Assembly: GCF_015602705.1 (NCBI RefSeq)
Contig: NZ_CP059081.1
Location: 2,613,702-2,677,701, forward strand
DNA length: 64,000 bases
Direction of reading: 5' to 3'
Source of the DNA: Acinetobacter lwoffii
GTDB lineage: Bacteria; Pseudomonadota; Gammaproteobacteria; Pseudomonadales; Moraxellaceae
The notes beneath the pieces are model-generated. The model made no database searches and was not told the DNA's origin. It saw only the letters and a list, made by a program, of their open reading frames with translations. Both the position numbers and the translations under genes were made by a program. Positions 57,747-64,000 of this stretch are shown piece after piece (the stretch's first letter is position 1; every line of letters starts with the position of its first letter).

Positions 57747-58220
57747 ATGAATATCAAAACCCCAATTATTTTAACGACAGCTTTAATGCTTTCTGTTCCA
57801 GCATTCGCACAAACCACGACTCAGTCTGCTAAACCGGTTAAGCCTTATGGTGAAAATCCGAACCTGCTGCATGTCTTTGCTTATAAAGCACAGGAAGGCG
57901 TGATTAATACTGCTGAGAAAGTCGGTGAAGCAACGGAAAAAGGCATTGCCAAAATCAAGCCGGGGGTAGACCGGGCCTGGAGCAATACCAAATCTGCAAC
58001 CTCTGATACACTGCAAAAAGTAGATCAGGGTGCAACTCAGGCAGCCCAACAAACCGGTCAGAAGATCCAGCAGACCAAAGAAGTCTGGCGTGGAAATTCA
58101 CAACAGGCACCTATCGTGCAGCAGCCTTTAAGCCAATCGAGTGCGACGCAAAACCCAAATACACCACAGACTCAACCCCAGTCAGGATCAGCTACCAGTT
58201 ATGCGGTAACCGATTTATAA
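57747..58220 (+). CDS. Secreted low-complexity helical protein
   Basis: 157 residues with a classical signal peptide cut after AFA (about residue 21). The mature N-terminal part (GENPNLLHVFAYKAQEGVINTAEKVGEATEKGIAKIKPGVDRAW) forms 11-residue-like amphipathic repeats of the kind seen in LEA-like or apolipoprotein-like proteins. The C-terminus is rich in Gln, Ser, Thr and Pro. Probably periplasmic; function unknown. Confidence 0.75.
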   Translation: MNIKTPIILTTALMLSVPAFAQTTTQSAKPVKPYGENPNLLHVFAYKAQEGVINTAEKVGEATEKGIAKIKPGVDRAWSNTKSATSDTLQKVDQGATQAAQQTGQKIQQTKEVWRGNSQQAPIVQQPLSQSSATQNPNTPQTQPQSGSATSYAVTDL

Positions 58221-58243
58221 AAAAAGCCCGTGATGGGCTTTTT
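58221..58243. terminator. Terminator after the secreted protein gene
   Basis: AAAAAGCCC (58221-58229) pairs with GGGCTTTTT (58235-58243), loop GTGAT. It lies between converging genes and has A- and T-runs on its two sides. Confidence 0.9.
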
Positions 58244-58285
58244 TAATTTTTAGAAAATAAAACTATTACCTTGTATCGACGCGAC

Positions 58286-59242
58286 CTATGAATTGACCTG
58301 TCGAATCGGCCGACCCTGTTTAAATGCTGCTACATTTTCGACCATTTGATCCACAATGCGTTGCCGTGCATCAACACTGCCCCAGGCATTATGCGGCGTC
58401 ACAATCAGGTTTGGGATTGTTGCATCGAGTAGGACATTGCCTTCTTTCGGTGGCTCCACCGTTAAGACATCAGTCGCTGCACCAGCAATCTGACCCTCAC
58501 GCAGCGCCTGCGCCAAGGCTGCTTCATCGACAATACCACCACGCGCACAGTTAATTAAAAATGCGCTTGGCTTCATCGCTTCGAGTTCAGCATGACTGAT
58601 CAAATGTCGAGTGTCTTCAGTAAGTGGACAATGCAGACTGAGAAAATCAACTTGAGCAAGCAACTCGGTAAATGGTACACGGGATGCATCTGCTGGACGG
58701 TTTGGCAGCGCGGCAATGAGAACTTTCATGCCAAAAGCTTCAGCCAGTTTCGCCACCGCATGGCCCAGTTCACCATAACCGACAATGCCGAGGGTTTTTC
58801 CGGCCAGCTCGACAATTGGCGCATCCAGCAAACAGAACTGACTGGCTTTTTGCCATTCGCCTTGTTGTAGCGCACGTTGATAAGACAGAAATGAAGTGGC
58901 CAGATTGAGCATTAACATTAAAGTATGTTGCGCAACCGCAGAAGTACCATAGGCCTGACAGTTACAGACCACAATGCCGCGTGCTTTGGCCGCCGCAAGG
59001 TCGACATTATTGGTGCCGGTTGCAGAGATTAAAATGAGTTTGAGTTGAGGGCATTGCTGAATCGTAGCTGCATCGATCATCACCTTATTCGTAATGATAA
59101 CATCGACATCAGCTACACGGGATGCAATCTCGGCAGCCGAGGTCGCCGGATACAAAACCAGTGGATCAAATGCTGCATGCAGTGCCTGAAAGTCTAAATC
59201 CTGCTGGTCTAAAGAAGCATAGTCTAAATAAACGGCTTTCAT
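58286..59242 (-). CDS. D-2-hydroxyacid dehydrogenase, hydroxypyruvate/glycerate type
   Basis: NAD-dependent enzyme of 318 residues. Rossmann motif GIVGYGELGHAVAKLAEAFGMKVL, substrate-side TEDTRHLISHAELEAMK, catalytic Arg in NCARGGIVDEAALAQAL and catalytic His in VTPHNAWGSVDARQRIV. The N-terminal GTNNVDLAAAKARGIVV and A-x-x-T-LML pattern fit glycerate dehydrogenase (HprA)-like enzymes, but other 2-hydroxyacids are possible. ATG at 59242 with GAGGGA upstream; the frame extends nine codons further. Confidence 0.88.
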   Translation of the reverse strand: MKAVYLDYASLDQQDLDFQALHAAFDPLVLYPATSAAEIASRVADVDVIITNKVMIDAATIQQCPQLKLILISATGTNNVDLAAAKARGIVVCNCQAYGTSAVAQHTLMLMLNLATSFLSYQRALQQGEWQKASQFCLLDAPIVELAGKTLGIVGYGELGHAVAKLAEAFGMKVLIAALPNRPADASRVPFTELLAQVDFLSLHCPLTEDTRHLISHAELEAMKPSAFLINCARGGIVDEAALAQALREGQIAGAATDVLTVEPPKEGNVLLDATIPNLIVTPHNAWGSVDARQRIVDQMVENVAAFKQGRPIRQVNS

Positions 59243-59331
59243 GGCTGTTCCCTCAATCCTGTTTGACAATTTATGTCTGTCATTTAAAACAAGTCATTGA
59301 GTCTTTTCAACCCGTTTCCAGCCTGATGCAA

Positions 59332-59529
59332 TTAATCCAGCGGTTTATCCATATGATTACGTAGTGACTTGCGGATACGATACACCACATACACGGACAG
59401 AATAATCATAAAGATGATGGACGCACTGACCATGATCACTGCAGGATGCACAGTTTCTGCATGTGCCAGATTAGGTAGAATCAAACCGAAGATAAAACAT
59501 ACTTGCATCATCCGAGTCGCTTGCATCAT
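59332..59529 (-). CDS. Small membrane protein with signal peptide
   Basis: 65 residues from the ATG at 59529, which has AAGGGG 6 bases upstream; the longer frame to 59601 lacks this. A signal peptide (about 1-24, ending LAHA) is followed by one transmembrane helix (VIMVSASIIFMIILSVYVVY) and a basic tail (RIRKSLRNHMDK). It should sit in the inner membrane with its C-terminus in the cytoplasm. Not recognised. Confidence 0.6.
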   Translation of the reverse strand: MMQATRMMQVCFIFGLILPNLAHAETVHPAVIMVSASIIFMIILSVYVVYRIRKSLRNHMDKPLD

Positions 59530-59654
59530 AGAGATCCCCTTCTTCGTTTCAACCATCGGGAACGATATAATTGGTTTATTATTTATACCTCTTATCTCCA
59601 TATTATGCCAAGCTCATCACAATTCAAGTAATTGTTTTTTATAAAAATTTTTAG

Positions 59655-60926
59655 TTAATTTATCTCGCTGTGCGTCACAAACTGCGTATTTTTGTCACTA
59701 TCGTCGATAAAAGCAGCAGCCCCATACTCATTGGCACTCAGATTCAGCTGCTTATAGCTAAACATATAAAAATCGCTATAACGCTTCATTAAAATCGGGT
59801 GCATGCCCAGACTAAGCTCATCCTGTTCCTTGATCAGTTTCATGATGTGCCGGTCATTCATCACCACCAGATAACGTTCATCATTCAGGTTAATGCTTAA
59901 TAAACCATTACCTTTGGCATAAATCGGAATCAGGAATTTATGGTTCAGGGCAATTGCACCTTCTGCATAACTTTCGATTTTATGGCTGATGACATTAAAT
60001 ACCAGACCATGCCCATACTGGTCTAACAGCAACTGACGATTTTCCTGCGGCAAATTCACATGAATGCCGAGCTTGAGCAGGTCATGCTGATCGACCTGTT
60101 TATTGCGCAAAAGTTCCCGCAAAATAACCTGTTTCTGGCTGGCATCAAAAAACTGGTTATCCAGTTGCAGATCATTATTTTTCAGAATGTGTCCCAAGGC
60201 CATGCGGTGCCGTGGCAAGACATTTTCGATCACCTTGCGGTAGTAGAACTTGCTGTTTTTCTTGACCCGACGCATTTTCTGGTAGAAATAACTTGGCTCA
60301 TATTCATGCACCAAAAAGTCATAGAGCAATTCGGAACTAGCCAAAACTGCGATCGCATCATGTCCGGTAAAAGGCAAATGCAGCACATGATGATGCGGAA
60401 TCAGCGCCTCTAATTTCAGATAATGGGCCCGATCTTCGGCACAGTAAGGATCATAGACAATAATATATTCGCAGGCGTTGTCGATATCTTCGACTGCAAC
60501 CCGCATATTTGTATTCAGCTCTGGCTGATAGAACATGTTATAGCGGGCATCATGTACATCTTCCGGATCAATCGAATATTGCGGCACCATCGCCACCACC
60601 CGTTGCACGCCCAAGGCACGGGAATATTTGATCGCGGCATAGCCACCCATCGAACCGCCATACGCGATACGCTGCTGAAACGGCGCAATCAAATCTGCGA
60701 TGGCTTGCAACATGTTCCACATGGAACCTTGCGGAAACCAGGATTTATGCTTGGGCATAATACCAAGCACATTAAACTCGAATTTCGCCAGTGACTTTTC
60801 TGCATTGATGTTGAGGCCCTTGGCACGGGTAATCAAATCGCCAAATGAAAAAATCAGTTCTGAAGAAGATCCCGGCATAAAAATCGCGCGTATATGTTCA
60901 TCTTCAAAAACAATCTGCTTGTCCAT
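59655..60926 (-). CDS. Alpha/beta-hydrolase-fold protein of unknown role
   Basis: Protein of 423 residues from the ATG at 60926; a TTG at 60974 would add 16 residues but has no ribosome binding site. A nucleophile elbow GGSMGGYAA gives Ser92, with plausible partners Asp159 (VYDPYCAED) and His189 (LPFTGHDA), so the fold and triad are intact. The last 190 residues are an additional domain without a recognised motif. Such N-terminal domains occur next to surface-polysaccharide or glycan genes, but none lie here. Function unknown. Confidence 0.65.
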   Translation of the reverse strand: MDKQIVFEDEHIRAIFMPGSSSELIFSFGDLITRAKGLNINAEKSLAKFEFNVLGIMPKHKSWFPQGSMWNMLQAIADLIAPFQQRIAYGGSMGGYAAIKYSRALGVQRVVAMVPQYSIDPEDVHDARYNMFYQPELNTNMRVAVEDIDNACEYIIVYDPYCAEDRAHYLKLEALIPHHHVLHLPFTGHDAIAVLASSELLYDFLVHEYEPSYFYQKMRRVKKNSKFYYRKVIENVLPRHRMALGHILKNNDLQLDNQFFDASQKQVILRELLRNKQVDQHDLLKLGIHVNLPQENRQLLLDQYGHGLVFNVISHKIESYAEGAIALNHKFLIPIYAKGNGLLSINLNDERYLVVMNDRHIMKLIKEQDELSLGMHPILMKRYSDFYMFSYKQLNLSANEYGAAAFIDDSDKNTQFVTHSEIN

Positions 60927-61039
60927 AACTTTCCCATGCTGGTAAATCGAACCCTTCCACAACAATTCAGTCAATGAACGCTGTCAAAAAAGTGAATATG
61001 CTATTTTATATCGATCAAAAAGATTAAAAAGCGCAAAAT

Positions 61040-61816
61040 ATGACACAATCATTACATCCTGCAGCAAAACGGGGTTTTAGTGCGTCGGCTGAGCTCTATC
61101 AGCAAGTGCGTCCCGATTATCCGGCAGAAATCAGCCAGTGGCTGAGTGAAACGCTGGCTTTGCCTGCAGATGCGCATCTTTTGGATTTGGGCAGCGGCAC
61201 CGGCAAGTTTATCCCCTATTTACGCCCGCTCAGTAAGCACATTATCGCGATTGATCCTGTCCCGGAAATGCTGGCTCAATTACAACAGGCGCATCCGGAC
61301 ATTCATACTCTTGAAGGCGTTAGCCATCAACTTCCCCTGCCTGATCATAGCCTGAATGCGGTATTTTGTGCACAGTCATTTCACTGGTTTGCCGATTCTG
61401 CTACCTTACAAGAATTAGATCGGGTACTCAAACCGCAGGGTTATCTGGTGTTAATTTGGAATCAGCGCGATACTCGGATCGACTGGGTTCAGGCCTTGGC
61501 CGATTGTATTGCCCCCTTGGAAGGCGATACGCCGCGCTATCATAGCGGCACCTGGCGCGAGGTCTTTGCACAGCAAACGCTATTTCAGCCCTATGCAGAA
61601 ACCACAATGACCCAGCAACAGCATGGCAGTGTCGAGCAGGTGGTATCCAAGCGGCTGCTCTCGACTAGTTTTATTGCAGCCATGCCTGAACAGCAGCAGG
61701 CACAGTTAAAACAACAATTTGAACAGATCATCCAGCAATATACAGCCAAAAGCGCAGAGGAAATGATCGATTTTCCTTATGTCACCCATATCTATGTGTT
61801 CAAGAAAAGTAATTAA
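61040..61816 (+). CDS. Class I SAM-dependent methyltransferase
   Basis: Methyltransferase of 258 residues, Methyltransf_11 type: motif I LLDLGSGTGKFIPYL near 47-60, acidic IAIDPVPEML for the ribose, and FCAQSFHWFAD/LDRVLKPQGYLVLIWNQRD for motifs II-III. Substrate unknown. Divergent from the hydrolase gene, 16 bases before the next gene, which may share its transcript. Confidence 0.85.
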   Translation: MTQSLHPAAKRGFSASAELYQQVRPDYPAEISQWLSETLALPADAHLLDLGSGTGKFIPYLRPLSKHIIAIDPVPEMLAQLQQAHPDIHTLEGVSHQLPLPDHSLNAVFCAQSFHWFADSATLQELDRVLKPQGYLVLIWNQRDTRIDWVQALADCIAPLEGDTPRYHSGTWREVFAQQTLFQPYAETTMTQQQHGSVEQVVSKRLLSTSFIAAMPEQQQAQLKQQFEQIIQQYTAKSAEEMIDFPYVTHIYVFKKSN

Positions 61817-61831
61817 AAACAGGAGGCGATC

Positions 61832-62419
61832 ATGCATAAAATACCAGGAATGACACGAACGCTGTTGTTCGCTGCGGCCATGCTGCTGATGGCATGTGAC
61901 CAGAAAACGACCGAAACTCCGACTGAAGCGACAACAGATAATACGGCTTCAGATCAAGTCATGCAGGAACTGAAAACCGAGCCACTGAAAGACTTCCCTA
62001 AAACTGCCGATGATCCGCATGATATTGCTGCATTGACGGATTATGAACAGCGCTTTCAGGAAATGAGCAGCGACTTGGAAAAAGAATTAAACAGCATGCG
62101 CGATGATGAAAATATGACAGAAGAATTTGTCCAGCAACGTCAGCGTGATCATGTCCAGTCAGCATTGAATATGTTGAAGGCTTTAGAACTAAAAACCGAA
62201 CAGGGCCGTTATATTCAGGGCTTGATGTATCAATACTGGGAACATCAGGATAAATTACTCAATACTCCCAAGACTCAAGCTACGCCCGTGAATGAAGCCA
62301 GTGAGAATGTAAAGGGTCTGGGGAAATATCTACACGCCCAAGAACAGCTGGAACGCTGGCGTTCGCAATATCCAGATCTCGCCAAGAAAGAACCCGCTTC
62401 CCGGCAAGTCAAGGAATAA
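61832..62419 (+). CDS. Putative lipoprotein
   Basis: Lipoprotein of 195 residues with lipobox LMAC (Cys about 24), a Thr-rich linker, and a long charged helical region (about 60-120; YEQRFQEMSSDLEKELNSM) that could form a coiled coil. AGGAGG precedes the ATG, a consensus ribosome binding site. Function unknown. Confidence 0.78.
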   Translation: MHKIPGMTRTLLFAAAMLLMACDQKTTETPTEATTDNTASDQVMQELKTEPLKDFPKTADDPHDIAALTDYEQRFQEMSSDLEKELNSMRDDENMTEEFVQQRQRDHVQSALNMLKALELKTEQGRYIQGLMYQYWEHQDKLLNTPKTQATPVNEASENVKGLGKYLHAQEQLERWRSQYPDLAKKEPASRQVKE

Positions 62420-62555
62420 TCTAGGATGCGAGAATGGCACACAGCTTAGATCAAATACAAAAATAATCTAAGCTGAACTGGCAGCTTTAAAATAGCGTGG
62501 ATGAGCAAGACCTATTCTGCTGAGCCTGAATCTCAGTATAAACACCAGAAATAAT

Positions 62556-63755
62556 TTAATCTGCTGTCAGAAACTGATGCACACCCTCACCTGCCGCGCG
62601 ACCTGTGGCAAAACAGGCAGTCAGCAAATAACCACCCGTCGGTGCATCCCAGTCCAGCATTTCTCCGCACAGAAATACATGCGGATTGGATTTTAATTGT
62701 AGCTGTTCTGATAACATTTCACGCTTGACACCACCTGCACAGCTAATCGCTTCTTCAATCGGGCGAAAACCTGCGAGTGGAAGGGTCAAATGTTTAATTT
62801 TTTTAGCTAATGCAGCAGCATCTTGCCATACCGCTTTGGCTACCAATTCTCGTACTAAGGCCGCCTTGGCACCGTCCAATCCGGCTTTACGCCAGAGATT
62901 AGTTAAAGATTGCTTCTTACTTGGCTGTAATTTTTGCGTAAGCTGTTCAGTGCTTTGATTTGGGAATAAGTCCAGATGCAGCTGCATCGGCTGTCCTTGT
63001 TTTAGTTGCTCGCGTAAGCCACGACCCTGCTTATAGATCAGGCCGCTTTCCAGACCATAATGACTAATCACGATATCGCCGATGGTCTTTTCACCTTGAC
63101 CACCCCATGCCTCAACCCGCTTTAAAGGTTGACCAAAGACCGGTTGCATAAACCGAGACCACGGATATTCCACCCCGGCATTACTGGCTTGAAATGGCTC
63201 AATTTCGTCCGGCTTTAACCAAGCTTGCCATGCCCCATCGCTGCCCAACGCTGACCAAGACACTGCACCACAAGCCAGAATAATGGCATCAAAATATTCA
63301 GTGCGATGTTCATTATTTTTCAGATCATGCAGCTCAAGCTGTTGCTGCTGCAACTGGCTGACTTTATGCCGGTAATGAAACTGAACGCCATCACTGGCTA
63401 AACGTTTGAGCCAGGCACGCAGTAAGGGCGCGGCTTTCATCTCTGTGGGAAATACCCGGCCAGACGAACCGATATAAGGTTCAATACCGAGCTGTTTCAT
63501 CCAGTCTTGAATCCAGAGCGCATCCCAGCGTTTGATCCAGGGAGACAACCACTCCACCTGATCATAACGTTGTACAAACTGTGGCACAGGCTCGGCATGG
63601 GAAATATTCAGACCGGTTTTGCCTGCCATCAGGAATTTACGCGCAGCAGACGGTTTTTGCTCATAAACATGCAGCTCATAATCAAACTGACTGAGCACTT
63701 CTGCTGCCATTAAGCCTGCGGGGCCTGCGCCCACAATAGCAATGCGTTTGCTCAT
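62556..63755 (-). CDS. BaiN/TIGR03862-type flavoprotein
   Basis: FAD-dependent protein of 399 residues of the HI0933/BaiN-like family. N-terminal dinucleotide motif AIVGAGPAGLMAAEVL, then RKFLMAGKTGLNISH, GRVFPTEMKA, and the C-terminal LCGEMLDWDAPTGGYLLTACFATGRAAG. Members are likely oxidoreductases; the substrate is not known. ATG at 63755; the frame extends to 63809 over the next gene's end. It begins four bases after the stop of the upstream partial gene. Confidence 0.85.
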   Translation of the reverse strand: MSKRIAIVGAGPAGLMAAEVLSQFDYELHVYEQKPSAARKFLMAGKTGLNISHAEPVPQFVQRYDQVEWLSPWIKRWDALWIQDWMKQLGIEPYIGSSGRVFPTEMKAAPLLRAWLKRLASDGVQFHYRHKVSQLQQQQLELHDLKNNEHRTEYFDAIILACGAVSWSALGSDGAWQAWLKPDEIEPFQASNAGVEYPWSRFMQPVFGQPLKRVEAWGGQGEKTIGDIVISHYGLESGLIYKQGRGLREQLKQGQPMQLHLDLFPNQSTEQLTQKLQPSKKQSLTNLWRKAGLDGAKAALVRELVAKAVWQDAAALAKKIKHLTLPLAGFRPIEEAISCAGGVKREMLSEQLQLKSNPHVFLCGEMLDWDAPTGGYLLTACFATGRAAGEGVHQFLTAD

Positions 63756-63759
63756 CTGA

Positions 63760-64000
63760 TTATTCCGAGACGGTGGCATTCTGCCCTTGCAAAGGCTGGA
63801 AATCATCAAAACGTGTCACATAAGTTTCAGGCTTGCTGATGATCAGTTGCTGGCATAGTTCACCGCGCTCCAGATATTTAATTTCAAAATGGGTACGCGC
63901 CGAATCTGCAGCAATCACTTCTTTGACAAAAGGTAGCTTCCAGAGCTCTTGCACCTGTATTTCTGCTTCTTCGATATAGGCAGGAATATTACTGGCCAAA
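63760..64000 (-). CDS. C-terminal part of an unidentified protein, truncated by the window edge
   Basis: The last 79 residues of a minus-strand frame that runs off the right end. The fragment (ELWKLPFVKEVIAADSARTHFEIKYLERGELCQQLIIS...) has no motif I recognise. It lies four bases upstream of the flavoprotein start and is probably co-transcribed with it. Confidence 0.55.
   Translation of the reverse strand, partial: LASNIPAYIEEAEIQVQELWKLPFVKEVIAADSARTHFEIKYLERGELCQQLIISKPETYVTRFDDFQPLQGQNATVSE

Noticed and set aside
1-64000. CRISPR array
   Set aside because: No regularly spaced direct repeats of suitable length were seen; the repeats present are palindromic and intergenic.
1-64000. Prophage or integron
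   Set aside because: No phage structural genes, integrase or attC-like arrays were seen; mobile content is limited to the two IS elements and the repeat units.

Overview
The window looks like chromosomal DNA of an Acinetobacter-type gammaproteobacterium (Moraxellaceae). This rests on recognisable gene neighbourhoods (leuC-leuD-lipoprotein-leuB, HAD phosphatase/rppH/ptsP, rne back to back with rluC-gph, three tandem tRNA-Lys genes), on a moderate-to-low G+C appearance, on AT-rich spacers and on the family content. Genus is an inference; no database search was possible.

Layout. 1-1.2 kb: a truncated IS4-family element whose right end abuts half of an intergenic palindromic repeat. 1.2-8 kb: an AraC-type regulator, infA with a clear promoter and terminator, two tandem paralogous lipoproteins, and the leucine genes leuC-leuD-(lipoprotein)-leuB. 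8-16.5 kb: a small DUF2061 membrane protein, a LysR regulator, a fused ovothiol synthase (ovoA), a DUF2789 protein, a histidinol-phosphatase-like HAD enzyme, rppH and ptsP, then a membrane-anchored proline/glutamine-rich protein. Convergent with that last gene is a 59-codon gene (16333-16512, minus strand) whose intrinsic terminator lies inside its own coding region. 16.9-17.8 kb: a complete IS5-family element with 18-bp inverted repeats and a TA target duplication. 18-24 kb: catalase, a DCC/DoxX pair, a metallo-beta-lactamase-fold hydrolase, a cation diffusion facilitator and an EamA transporter.

24-36.6 kb is a complete catabolic island for 3-phenylpropionate/cinnamate. A Rieske dioxygenase (hcaE, hcaF, hcaC, hcaD) and dihydrodiol dehydrogenase (hcaB) make the catechol. 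mhpB cleaves the ring, and mhpC, mhpD, mhpE and mhpF carry the product to pyruvate and acetyl-CoA. An hcaR-type LysR regulator is divergent from hcaE, and an OprD-type porin sits among the mhp genes. mhpA and an inner-membrane MFS transporter are absent.

36.9-64 kb is mostly housekeeping: gph, a repeat-rich spacer, rluC, rne with a spacer of about 750 bases, a FATP-type acyl-CoA synthetase, three tRNA-Lys(UUU), a PspC protein, TauE and DASS transporters, an HPP-CBS protein, a transglutaminase-like protease, glyQS, a D-2-hydroxyacid dehydrogenase, an unassigned alpha/beta hydrolase, a methyltransferase and a flavoprotein. One strongly AT-rich gene (55811-57022) carries a C-terminal HEPN-like R-x4-H motif. 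It looks like a single-gene insertion and is a candidate defence gene.

The observations most worth following are the non-stop small gene at 16.3-16.5 kb, the HEPN-like gene, the structured spacer upstream of rne, the palindromic repeat family, and the modular hca/mhp island with its own porin.
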